From Heterotrichella gracilis (taxonomy: Eukaryota; Sar; Xanthophyceae; Tribonematales; Xanthonemataceae): 49,378 nucleotides of DNA. This document shows positions 11,001-23,200 of the stretch, in pieces. The notes under the pieces are model-generated. The model did not search any database. It saw only the letters and a program-made list of their open reading frames with translations, and was not told where the DNA came from. Numbering within the stretch: the first letter of the stretch is position 1; every line of letters begins with the position of its first letter. The stretch is from NCBI GenBank assembly GCA_032358255.1, contig JAULBX010026363.1, positions 1 through 49,378 of the forward strand, written 5' to 3'. A program made the position numbers and the translations under genes.

Positions 11001-12515
11001 CTGTATGATGACAATGAGGCTGAGTACATCTCCATCACATCGGAGAAGGTCAAGTGGATACTGCCCCCGGGGCTCAAGTCAGGCGCAGAGCGCTCCACGG
11101 GCGATGTGGCCACCAAGCACCACAAGCGCCGGCAGGTGGATGAGCAGCAGCAACAGCAGCCCAAGGTGAGCAGTGTGATGTTGAAATGTGTGAAGGGGCA
11201 TAAGGGGGATGCAATGATTGGGATACAAGTGTATCCATTGCAAGCATCACAGCGCGCAGTTGCCTGTACGTTGTTAGCCATTGGCAAAGCCAATTGCAGG
11301 CTTGGGCTGCATTCAACAGGCTCTATTGGTCACTGCTGGTCTAACCCCCCAACCCACTCCCCTGCACAGGACAATTCTGTGGTTGCCAAGCAGGAGTCCC
11401 CCACAGCCTCCTCCCCCGCTAAGCCCCTCCAGGTCAGCCCCATGGGCCAGCAGCAGCAGCAGGCCCTGCAGCTCCAGCACCACCTGCTGTCACAGCTGCA
11501 GAGACAGGCGCACGCGCTGCAGGGCGCGGCGCAACAGGCAAGGCCAGCCACACCGCCAGAAGCACCGCCCAAGCACAGGCCCAGCGGGTCCGGCGTGCAC
11601 ACACGCACACTGGTCAACGGCGTGACCTGCTCCCGCCTGGGCAGGCAGTGTGTGAGTGTGCGCGTGTTCAGGGGGGCCACCAAGCCTGCTGCGCCCGACG
11701 CCGCGGGTGGCGCACAGGCTGCCCCAGCTGCGCGCCAGCACACGCTCCTCATGCAGATGCTGTCCAAGGTGTCGCAGACGGAGACAGCCACCACCCACTC
11801 CGCCCCCGGCCCGCTGGTTGCCCAGCGTTCCCAGCTGTCTCATCCGCAGCAGCAGCAGCTGAGCAACCTGCTGGCGCAGTCCTCCCTGCTGTCATCCATC
11901 CAGCTGCAGCAGTCTGGTGGAATGATGTCACCGCTCCAGTTGCAGCAGTCGGGGGCCATGCTGGCGCAGCTAGCAGCGGCCAAGGGGGCAAACAATCTGG
12001 GCATGCTGACATCACTGGCGGGGGTGGGCCAGCTCAGCCTGGCGCAGCCGTCACTGGTGGCGCCGCCCAAGGCACCACAGCTGGCGCCCATCATCACCAG
12101 GCCGCCCAAGGAGGGGACCCCTGTGGGCGCCGTGGCCAGTCAACACCCAGCCACCATGGGCGGTGGGGAGCTGGCCGTCTGCGCAGCGCCTGCAGTGCCG
12201 CCCATCAGCACCCCGCCTATCACCGCCGGCCCGCTGATGCCGCAGTCCTCTACTCCCGACACCGCCATGGGGGTTCGGTCCGCACCAGCCCCCGCCAACG
12301 CCAGTGCCCCGCTGCCACACACCGCCCTCACACTTGAGCCATCCAGCGCGGCACTGCGAGCTGGCATGCCCGATGTGCAGGACTTGGAGTCTCTTGGCCT
12401 GGCTGGGCCCGACATCGACCAGCTGCTGGCAAACATAGAGCCGCCCAAGGGGCCCTCTGCGCTGCTGGCGGACCCGCTGGCCACCTGTATCAAGCCCGAG
12501 GCTGTGGAGGGGTGA
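8078..12515 (+). CDS. Five-Tudor-domain protein with acidic linker and Gln-rich C-terminus
   Basis: Exons 8078-9275, 9383-9429, 9498-9758, 9893-10099, 10460-10697, 10876-11165 and 11370-12515 give 1128 residues. Five Tudor-like repeats are visible, at about residues 45-105, 120-170, 483-540, 582-637 and 663-718. Each follows the pattern G-x-x-V-x-V-Y/F-W...W/Y-Y-x-G-x-V-x-x-F/Y-D...H-x-V-x-Y-x-D-G-(E)-E-E, as in the Tudor domains of plant MSH6 and PDS5, and the aromatic residues expected for a methyl-lysine/arginine cage are present. Repeats 1-2 are separated from 3-5 by about 300 residues ending in an acidic Ser/Glu/Asp tract. The C-terminal 380 residues are Gln/Ala/Pro/Ser-rich and end in an acidic-hydrophobic segment. 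Inference: a nuclear reader of methylated histones or an adaptor in chromatin or RNA-protein complexes. No catalytic domain is seen. The start ATG follows an in-frame stop; ATG at 8188 is an alternative. Confidence 0.85.
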
Positions 12516-14065
12516 GGAGGAGGGAGACACACGCAGTCGGGTACAGGGACACGCTGCTGGCGTGGGGAAGCCGCCAGCAGTGCCAAGCTGACTGTGCATA
12601 TGTGTTGGTCCACATGTGTTGGCGCGCGTTGGGATGTTGTGGGATGGGGCGCAGCTGTAGAGCTTGAGAGCCAGTGTAGGGGCGCCGGTGAAGCAATGCC
12701 ATACGGGATATGGGTTTGGAGAACTGATGCGTTTTGAAAATTTGTTTAAAAAAAACATGTGGATATCCTCGTCCTCACATTCAGCACTATATCGCACCTC
12801 TGGTTGACCTGCCACCTTTCATATACACCTTGGAGGGGGCTGCTCAGGGTTGCACATTTGCTCAGGGCTCATCCATATTTTTGTGCACGCTATGGTTGTG
12901 AGACACTGCTTGTTCAACTTGGCGCAGCATGGATCATCATGGGTGCTAAGTACTGGAGGGTGTTTCGATTGTCTTAGCACTGTCATGCCCTGCAAAAACT
13001 GACTGTTTATCACCTGAACATTGCGCCTTGCAAAATGTCTACGTGGTGCCTCGAGCCCACTCTTGGTAGGGGCACACCAGCATCATGCCGTGGGATGATT
13101 GCATGTATCATGTGACCCAGTACAGATTACGATGCAAAACTTGCAACTGGCATCATGCCCATGATGGTGGGATCTGGTGGTGAGTGTTCAACGCGGCACT
13201 GCCAATCACTGTGATTTCACATTGTCGTGTGGTGGGTTTTATCAAAGCTTGTACGCAATATATTGCGCACAGCCACCTCTGGGTGGCTGTCTGGCAGTGA
13301 TGTCCATGATAAATTCACATTTTAATTTGCAGCACCCACAATGTATCAGTGAATCAAGTGATCAGATCACTTCTCAGTCTGGTCAAATGTGGAATTAAAA
13401 TTTTAAAAAGGTTGGCGTGCGCCATGGCGCTACAGCAGGTCACAGTGTCGCACGTCTATATTGCGCAGCTTGCTCCTTGTTTGAAATAAGAGAGCCATGG
13501 TCCAGAAGGGACTTGACCAGTGGCAGGGTCGATGTAGCGGCCCTGTTCCACAAGTGGGGTGCCCTGCGAATGAGGAGAGGACTGTCAGTGACGTAATTTC
13601 ACGGCGTTTGCTGCACACCATGTCAATGGCGCTCAATTTGACTGTCAACACACGGCATAAGGGGGGTTTGCGCATGTCACGTGGTGCATGTGCGGCTGCC
13701 AGCTGTAGGATGCCGCATGGCAACGATGTAACATGTACCATGTGGCACAGCAGCGATATGCAGGTTGCCTGAGGCACAACAGCACCATGCAGGCACTGAG
13801 TAATACTACGCACTGTTAAATGACACGATCATTGATGATCATCAAATGACAATGGTGTCATAACATTTGGCATACATACATCATAATACATGCATATTAT
13901 ATGCATGCACGCCGTGCGGCATGCATGCCTGATTCAGAAGCCCCTGGGGCCCTGGACAACAAGCACATCACCCCATCCATCCATCACCCAGTCTGGCAGT
14001 GCAGGTGCGGGTGCAGGTGCTCTGTAGAGAAAGCCTTGCACGAGCCACATTCCTGTCCTGCATCA
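12516..14065. other. Convergent intergenic region
   Basis: This lies between the 3' ends of the five-Tudor gene (+) and the mannanase-like gene (-), so it should hold both 3' UTRs. It is AT-richer than the exons, with short palindromes such as gatgatcatc and atgcatgcat near 13830-13910. I see no gene or repeat family that I can name. Confidence 0.5.
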
Positions 14066-17000
14066 TCACCCCCATGCCTGCCTTTGCCATACACACACCT
14101 GGCATCCACTAGTGTCAGCAGGTGGGCAGAAGCCTGCCCTCAGCTCACACAACTGCAACGCTGCATTGTAGTTGAAGCCCGTGCATGCGGGCGCCACCTG
14201 GCAGGCCTGAGCGCACTGGCGCAGGCTCACTGGCAGGCTGTTGCGAGGGTAGCCCTGCAGGGGTTTGGGAAAGAAGAGGGCGTTGACATGGATTCCAGCT
14301 TCCGAAGCACAACGTGTAGTACTACAGTCAGGGTGAGCGGGCCGCCCGATGGTTCATTGTCCATGGTTCCATGACCAGCTAGACTAAGTACTGTCATCTT
14401 CCAGTGATAATCATTCTGAATCATTCAGAAGGGGGGGTGCGTTCCCACAGGAATCACCTCCACCCTCCCATGTGCTGTGGCCACGGTCCTCCAACACACG
14501 CCCAATAGTGCATTCATAAGGTCGGCTCCACTGGGCCAGGTGGAGCGCTGTGTGCAAGTGCAGCGCGGCGCTCAGTGGCAGTGGGTGCACCACAATGGTG
14601 CACATACCTGCCATCTTCATACATATCTCCAGCAAAGGGACGATCATGGTAACATGCCTAACATAATAAGGCATAAGGGATTTAACTACCCTGCACCCAC
14701 TACCCTCCCCTCCCCTGCTAGGGGATCTCACCTGTGTGTATCCCAGTTGCAGGTACATGCCTATGGTGTCAGTCGCATAGCCCGGCGCCTCCTCGGGGTA
14801 GGGCACCAGGTAGCCCAGGTCGGGGCACACCTGTGATGTGTAGTACCCTGGTGCGCTGTACATGTGGTCCAACTGCTTCAGCTTGTGGTGGTCAGGCAGG
14901 CAGTGGATGGAGCCACTCAGGCCGCGGATCCCATAGTGGCACACGCAGCGGAAGCTGCCTGCGAGGTAAGGAGCACACAATGTGGTAATTTAAGTAACCA
15001 CTGCTATTGCAGCTGCATGAGTAAATGTACGTGTGCAGAGGAGGCAAAGTGTGCATTTGACCGCTACTGGTTGGTGTGCTGGTGCAGTTGCGGCCAAGCC
15101 TTGGAGGAGCAATGCCATACCTGCTGCGCATAGTGCGGCAGCTGCTGCCCCTGGGGGAGGCGCATGGCCATGCTGGTTCAGCAGCACCCTACATGCACTG
15201 CAAAGCCTTGAAGCCATGCCAGCGCAGACAGCATGAGCTGGACCAGCGGCTGGGCATGGGGCATCTCTGGGAGGACGCTAAAGATGCACAGGCCTTGTAC
15301 CATGTGCCAACTATGTTCCCATGCACCCTCCTGCAGACCCGCCCTCACCGTGTGTGTTGACGCAGGCCGCGTTCTCCTTGCAGTTGTGAGTGCCCCGCAC
15401 ACACTCATTGATGTCAATGTCACACCGGGGGCCCTCAAACCCGGTTCCAGCCAGGGCCAGCACCTCTGTGTGGAAGCATTTCTTGACAGAGGGTTTCTCA
15501 GCCTTCAAGGGGTTATTGCAATTTGGCGTGGTCTTGGAGTGCTTGGCCAGGGTCGATGCAAACTTGTCAATGAGCTTGAATGTGTGGTCTGAGGTGAACA
15601 CGGCAAAGGTCTCATCCTTGTAGGGGCGCTGGCCGTCAGCTAGCCACTGCCAGAAGGAGGCCGTCTGCAGGGTAATAGATGGGGTGAGGGGTGAGGGTGG
15701 GCGGCATGGCGGGTACAGTGCGGCATGTGCGGCGCATATCTGATGCATATGGGCCCATTTCATATGCACTGCTGTGCGCATCCATGTGGTGAATTTTTGA
15801 TCAACATTTGTACACTAGTGCTGGACTGAAAGGTTTTGCTACCACTGTACCCGGTAGCCGGTACCCTGGCAGGTAATACTATAGTATATTCACTCATTGC
15901 GCAGCATGGCCCACGCAAGTCGTGACGCACGCACAGCAGATTGCAGTACCACGCTCCACGCAAGCTAGAACAGTTACTGGCTGATTGCATTGCTGTCCCT
16001 ACCCGCCACCTCCACCCCCAGCCATGCCCGTCACCGCACCCACCATGAGCGTGGCCCCAGGCGTGTTGCTGATGATGTCCAGCGTCTTGTTGAACACGTA
16101 CCCAAAGTAGGTGTCACGTGCGTTGGGGCCAGGTCCAGCTTCTAGCTGCTTGCCAAACTCTTCAACAATGAACTGCAAGGAGGGAATGCAAACAAATCAG
16201 CCTAGTAGGCCACACATATGTAAATAGCCGTTTACACATATGGCAAAATACAATAAAATATGAGTGCTACACCCCTCTCCCAAGGACCCCAATCCTGTTT
16301 AATGTGAGCAAAAGTTAATGGCATATGGATGGCATACGGGTCATAATGCCAAGCGCAAAGTCGAGTTGGGCGAAATGGTGCTTTTTGTGTCGCAATGGTT
16401 TCAGAGCTTCAGCCAGTGTGCAAACATCATCGTGCATGCACATTGTATGTAATACTATGTGGCAAATGCATGCGCCTGCTTGCAATCTCCCTCCTCACCG
16501 GCTTGCCAAGCGCCTGCGAGTCGATTGCGTGCTGCCGTATCCAGCCACGAATCCACGACTCTGTCACATTCTGCAATGCAAGGTGAGGAGGCACATCAGA
16601 AGCAGGAGCACCTAGGTGAGGACTGCATTTGTCACATGATACCCCGAAAATTGATTTGCATTGATTAATGGCCGCCACCCAGTAGTAATGAATGCACAGC
16701 CAGTCAGAGGTTCTGGCACATGTTCCTCCAGCTTGCACGCATACACCAGATAGCACCAGGCAGGGTGCACATGCATACAAACAATGGCACATGATAGCTG
16801 TGGCAGGTTTATGACTGCAGCTCTGGTACACATGAGGACTGCCACTATTCTAGTCACACGAGTCGCAGGCCATACAGTCACATTGTCATGACAGGCTATC
16901 GTGCGGCCGTACCCCCCACAGGTCTGGGTAAGTGTGCACCCCGGTGAAGTCGATGTTCGAGCCGCTGTGGTCAGACACAAAGTCTGTGCCTTCAGTGTTA

Positions 17001-19853
17001 GCGCTGCTGTCTGTGAAGGGGGGCAGGAGCGGGGGGTGAGCATGGTTTTAGGTAATTACTGCCAATTTCTGCATGGTTGGCACGCTCACAGGGCTATATA
17101 CCGCATACCATATATGATATGTGGCTGTGGCAATGCAGCCTCACATAGGGGAGGTGGAACATTATGATACACATTCTGCTAGGCACTAGTCATGGTACAG
17201 TGTGTCACATGATGCACCCCAATGTGAACATATGCAGTTCCTCCCCACTCACATGGGTTGTACCACACTCCCTCCCCTGTGGCATAGAACCCCTCCTCCC
17301 CTACAGTGACCAGGTGATGAGGGTCCAGCCCCTTCACATGAGCAGCAAGGTCGTCGATCCAGGTTTTAATCACGGACGGGGAGCATCCTGGACAGCGGGG
17401 CTCGTTGAGTAGGTCCCATGCAGCGATTGTGGGGTCTTCGTTGTACCTGGGGGGCGAGGGGTGGGCGTCCAGGTGGTCACAAAGGGCGGACTTCGAGGTG
17501 GTCCCAAAGGGCGACCCATGAGCACTGGTGCACGCCCTCAACCTAGGAACAGTGTCCATGGCATGGGCACCAAGGGCCATGGTATGGTGCATGCACGCGC
17601 AGTCCCTGGATGTGCACAATACATGAAGCCGCCTGCATCTGTACACGTGGCACCACGCTCAAATTGAAAGCACAGGCAAGGGCATGCAAGCGGCAGGGGG
17701 TGGTAAAGACATGCTGCTTAATCCCTCTGAGGAGTCCCCCTTCCCTGAGACAATTGCATTAAATGTGTGAATAGTTCTATGAAATTTTCAGCAATCCCAC
17801 ACCGGCACACAGATTCCCCCCAACCCCACTCACTTCCTGCCGTTGATTGTGTTCACCCGTGTGAGCACTGCCGCCACGTACGCCTTGAAGGAGGCAATCA
17901 CGGTGGGATCGGTGTAGAATGCTGTCTTCTGGGTGGCGGGGTTGAGCCCAGCCCATGACACAAACGCCTCCACACTCACCTCGCTGGCAAACCAGTTGCC
18001 CAGGGTGAGGATGACCTGCAGTGGAAGGGGGAGAACCCATGGCATGAAGGTGAGCAGGCACTTCCAGGTCTAGGGGATTCGGAACATTTTGGGCTATTGG
18101 GACAGGGCATGCAACCTCTAGGTAGGCATGTCAGTGACACCCTGGGCATGCCAAACTTTGGATGGGGTATTAATTTTGCATGCATCATATATGTACTGAT
18201 AAATTTTGAGTTGATGCATGGATGTGGATATGTACAACGTACGTCAATTCAATAGCTCTATGTCACGTTAAAATACTACCTTTTAAGGTAATGATAATCT
18301 GTTATAACCACTGGCAGTGTCCTCTGGCCCCATTGTTCCCCACGAGGCATCACCCCAACTGCATTCCCCATCCAGCATGTCTGCCCCCAGCCTCATCACG
18401 AGTCATTATTGGCCATTTAAAAAGCCCCTATAGGTATACCTTGATCCCCTTCTTGTACGCCTGGTCCAGCAGGAAGTCCAGCCCACGCAGCAGCGCCTCG
18501 TTCACACCAGGGGGTGTAGAGCGCTCAGCCTGGCTCACACGCGTGGCGCCAAACGCAAACACGCGCAGCAGGCGCAGCTTCTTGCGTGCTGCAAGGTGGA
18601 GGAGGTCGCGCACCATCTGCGGGGAGGGAGGGGAGGAGGGCACAGGGTGAACGCTGCATAGGCACAAAGCATCCAGGGTCCATGCGGGGTAGCATGCATT
18701 TAGGGCACTGATCATGCATCCCAAAAGCAAGCCCTGTGTGCTGGACGGTGATAGGGGATGCATGCATGCATGGGAGGACTAATTGATTGGCTGTGGTGCG
18801 TGCAGGCACAGGATGTGTGCGTGCGCATGTGCGCCCCCACCTGCGGCCCTGTGACACCCTCTGGGTAGGTGGCGGCGGTGAGGAAGGGGGCACCCGCTGC
18901 AGCCTCGATTGTCTCGTACCTTGGGGGAATGAGGAAACAAGTCAGCGAGCGTGACAGGCCAATGCACCGGCATCAAGCAGGATTGTTTGCAACATGGTCT
19001 CAAGCTCCTTGAGCGTCCCTGCCCCCATACATGTGCACACACAGGCTGCTGGCAGGAGGTGCCCAGTCAGGTGAAGGCCATGTTAGACAAGCTGGTGCAT
19101 CTCAAGCCCCACCCATATTCACATGTACGGTGACTCCCACCCACTGCCCATCCCAGCATCCTCACTTGTTCCAGCTTGCGTAGTAGTAATCCTTGCACTC
19201 CAGGCTGAAGCGCCCCTCCCTGACCTCCAAAAAGTAGTCTGCGTCACTCGGTGGGTGCTCCGAGTGGTCTTCCAAGAACTGCAGGGTCTTCTCAAAAACC
19301 AGCCAGCGGGCGGCGAAGGCCACGAAGTCGTTGAGGTAGGGGTGGGGTGTGGCTTGTGGGGTGGTGGGAAGGAAGGTGTCGAGGGATGCTAGGCTGCCGT
19401 TGAAGGTGAAGTGAAGTGGCCCGGTGGGAATGTCGAACATGGAGGTGGTGGGCGGGGTAGAAGGGGTGGAAGGGGCGGCGGTGGCGGAGTCAAGTGTGTT
19501 TCCGCTGGTGTCAACATGCACCACCTTCCACGCCTTGAAGGCATTGCCGACGTTTGCCTAAGCCAGGGGACGGGCGGGATCAGAAGCTTGGGTGCGCAGC
19601 GGATACAAGTGGTGAGACAATGAGTGACAGAAGCATGCGAACTGGAAACCCAGGATGCACGCCGCTTGCTCGAGGTGATGCTGCAACATGTGTGGCATGC
19701 ATGCATGCAAGTGCCGGCTGGGTGTGCACTGCTGGTCGGGTTGGGCACACTTACAAACGGGATACTCGCTCCATAAACTTCGCTAGCGCATGTGAGTAGA
19801 GCCAGTGACAACAACAGCGCCTTGCTGCACGCCAGCCGTGTTGGGCCCCCCAT
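14066..19853 (-). CDS. Secreted GH5 mannanase-like glycosidase with EGF-like and PAN/apple-like domains
   Basis: Twelve exons (19853-19755, 19557-19166, 18919-18841, 18616-18440, 18015-17834, 17446-17253, 17010-16913, 16570-16499, 16172-16044, 15664-15349, 14958-14732, 14254-14066) give about 717 residues. Residues 1-30 form a signal peptide with core ALLLSLALLT. The body matches plant endo-1,4-beta-mannanases (GH5_7): LRLLRVFAFG, AAWDLLNEPRC with the acid/base Glu near 325, IDFTGVHTYPDLWG, and VEEFGK with the nucleophile Glu near 436. After the catalytic domain, DIDINECVRGTHNC begins a calcium-binding EGF-like domain completed in the next exon (SFRCVCHYG). The last exon has the PAN/apple pattern C-x3-C-x5-C-x-GFNYNAA-x4-C. 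Likely role: hydrolysis of mannan outside the cell or in the wall, with accessory domains for binding. The last intron is uncertain: an open frame at 14411-14630 could be an extra or alternative exon. Confidence 0.85.
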
Positions 19854-20251
19854 ACCTGCAGGTGCCACCGTTTCACAGGCCAACACACACTTCCTGAACA
19901 AACCTCTAGCTGTCAAGCTGCCACCAACCGCAGTGATATTGATGATATGGTGAACAGTGGCGACAAGTCACAGGTTTCTTACTTGCAGTGGTAACCTGGA
20001 GCCCCAAAAAGCACGACATAGCCCGGTGTGAAGGCATGGCCCAGCGGCGGACAGTTCCTCACCTCAGCTGCGGCTAGCGGTCCGTGGACGGCGTGTTGAT
20101 AGCGTTGGCGTTGGCAGATAAGAGCAATTCCTAGGTGCCATGCGTGCTGCCATCAACAACCCGAGATAGAGAGCATCCCTTCGCACCCTTTCAGTTTTGC
20201 GTCCCTGTATCCTGGCAGCACCCATCTCCGCGAGCTGAAACCACCAGCACG
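19854..20251. promoter_or_regulatory. Divergent promoter region, mannanase-like gene / malate dehydrogenase
   Basis: Only 398 bases separate the two start codons, which point away from each other, so both promoters and 5' UTRs must lie here unless one gene has a far-upstream non-coding exon. I see no TATA box or known operator. The short spacing makes a shared, bidirectional regulatory region possible. Confidence 0.5.
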
Positions 20252-23200
20252 ATGGAGCGAGTGGCGCGCATTGCGGCTCACTTTCAGCCCAGCAGCACAC
20301 AACCACAGGTGCGTGTCCTCGAATCTTGAACAATGCGGGGCGCATTGGGCAACGCAGGCCCGCGATGGGTTCTGCCATCGGTGTCGGAGTTTATGTATGT
20401 ACACGCACTTGGCGTGTGGGCGCTGCAGCAGGCGGAATAGTCCATTTCAGTGCTGCTTTGCTAAGTTATGATAGATGTCAGTCCCGTGTGAAACCGTTCG
20501 CAGTCTCCTAGAAGTTTTCCAACGCATGCATATGCATCTGTTTGGAAGCACCCCTCCATCTCCACTGGGCACCTGGTGCCCGCACAATTGCACAATTGGA
20601 ACCGCGACATTCTGGTGCAGGAAGTTACCATGCAGCCCACTTCAGCCGGCAGCGTTCAGCGCTTCAAGGTGGCGGTCCTAGGTACGCCCCGGGCTGGAGC
20701 TACACAATATGCTGACACTTGTGCACCATGTGCCTCCCATGCCTGTGCCACAGTCTTGCTTGGAACCAGTGCTTGCCAGTTGCGCAAAGGGTGGGTATTT
20801 TTTGTTTGCACACTTGCGAGGGTGTGACCCCTTGGCCGCACGTGACCACCGGTTGGTGGTGTGCAGGTGCCGCTGGCGGGATAGGTCAGCCACTGGCACT
20901 GCTGCTCAAGATGTAAGCCAACGCACTTGGTACCCCCTGCCTCCACTGCTGTGCACTTGACCACCTGCTGGCGCTCTTATCACTGACTGCACCGCCTGTG
21001 GCAGCACGCCACCGGCACGTCATCACCTTGCCCTCCCCATGCAACTTCATTTGGCCACACCCCTGGCCACGGCATGCCATACGACCCCGCCCCGACCCCT
21101 GTGCAGGAACCCCCTGATTAGTGAGCTGAGCCTGTACGATGTGGTCAACACGCCGGGGGTGGGTGCCGACCTGTCCCACATAGACTCACCAGCAAAGGTG
21201 GGGACAGCACACGGCGTCAGGCATGCATGGCCCTGCACAACGCAATGGCGCACTTATTATCTGGAAGCACTCAGCTTGCCATGCCATGCCATGCCATGCC
21301 ATGATACGCGCATACATTTGCAGTGCCAACGCGCAGCAACCTCGTGACATGCACAAGCACCGCTGACCGCCCGAGTCCAAGCACCGTACTACCCCTGTTG
21401 CCAGGTGACCTCCCACGTTGGCCCCTCCTCCCTGTCCGCTGCGCTGTATGGTTGCCAGCTGGTCATCATACCGGCGGGGGTGCCGCGCAAGCCAGGCATG
21501 ACGCGTGATGACTTGTTCAACATCAACGCAGGTTGGTGGGGGGGTGGGGGCATCTGCCATGCAACCTGGCTGGTGGGCATGGTGGCCAGCAAGAGCGCTC
21601 CTGTGGTACATGTTGGCCTTACGGGCGCGCAGCTGCCATGGGGTGCTGCTGTGTGTACCCTGTCGCCTCACCAGGACCCCTATCAATCCCCCGATCCACC
21701 CCTCACAGGCATCGTCAAGACCCTATGCGAGGGCATCGCGCGTGTGTGCCCCTCTGCCTGGGTGGCCATCATCTCCAACCCAGTCAACTCCACGGTGCCC
21801 ATAGCGCAGCAGGTGTTCAAGCGCGCAGGCACCTACGACCCGCGCCGCCTGTTTGGGGTGACCACGCTGGATGTGGTGCGGGCAAAGGCATTTGTGGCGC
21901 ACGCACTGGGTGCAGACCCAAGGGATGTGAGCGTGCCGGTGGTGGGGGGGCATGCGGGTGCAACAATCTTGCCGCTGCTGTCACAGGTGCGTGGGAATGG
22001 GGCGATGGCTTTTCTGCTTTGGGCGTTGCACTAATACTCTTCCTCTGGAAGTGTAGGTGTAGGTGTAGGTATAGATGTAGGTAGGCATTCATGATGCGTA
22101 ATGCGTAATGCGCATGCGCAATGCGTAAATGCGTAAAAAAACGGATTTGTTTTCCAGCCATGCGTTGAAAATGCGTGAAAATGCGTTATTTACATAATAT
22201 GTCTTTTAAAGAAAAAGACAAAAGCCACACCCAAGTACATGAAAGAGCCCACATCTTAACTCATTTGGCAAGCCCTGCTTGTTTTACAGCTAAAAACAAA
22301 TTAGAGATTCTATTTCAATCCATTCAATTTAATTAATTTGATTTTAATATCTATTCAATGCATTTCTCACGCATAATGGGTACGCATTCCAAAAGGTTAA
22401 AATGCGACGTATTACGCAGTTGCTTTCGAAAATGCGACGCATTGTGAATCCCTAGGTGTAGGTGTCCTTCACACGCATGGATGTCATGCAGCCATGGCAG
22501 GGCATGGGAGACTGATAATTGCCCACCCACATCCTCTTTCCTGGTGTCGCCCTCTACAGGCGGTCCACACCGCCACGCATTCCTTCCCCATCTGAACCCC
22601 CCCTCCCCCCCTCCGCAGTCTCGCCCCCGCCTGTCCCTCCCCACTGCCCAGACCCGCGCCCTCATGCTCCGCATCCAGAACGCAGGCACCGAGGTGGTGG
22701 AGGCAAAGGTGGGGCGCGCACACGGGCACTGCCTGCCACCTGCACCTGCCACCTCCTGCTTGCCACCTGCAATATATTGCAAGTCATCCACGGTGTCAGC
22801 AGCATTGATGCACCTGCAACCTGCTTGCCATCTGCCGTGCCACCAAAGCCAGGTGGCGTCAGGTGCATTTCATGCACCTACAGGCTGTGCGCCTTGGTGG
22901 CCACTCGACATTGCACAGCCATGTGGCATGGCCAGGTTTGGTCATCCCCAACCTGTTCGAGCAACCAGTGATCCCCTTTCTCCAGGCCGGCACCGGCAGC
23001 GCCACCCTTTCCATGGCATACGCTGCGGCGCGGTTCGGCAGCTCATGCCTGGCGGCGCTGGCTGGCGAGGAGGGTGTTGAGGAGTGCACCTATGTGGACT
23101 CGCCACTCTTCCCAGACCTGCCGTTCTTTGCAAGCAGGTGCGCTGTGTGTGCCTCTGCTTGCGGGGACAGATGCTGGGGCAGAGTGGGTGAACGCCGCTC

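Noticed and set aside
10794..12515. 573-codon open frame read as a single exon
   Set aside because: It contains the true last two exons of the five-Tudor gene in the same frame, but the segment 11166-11369 has clean GT and AG ends in phase and lower coding quality, so it is an intron that happens to stay open.
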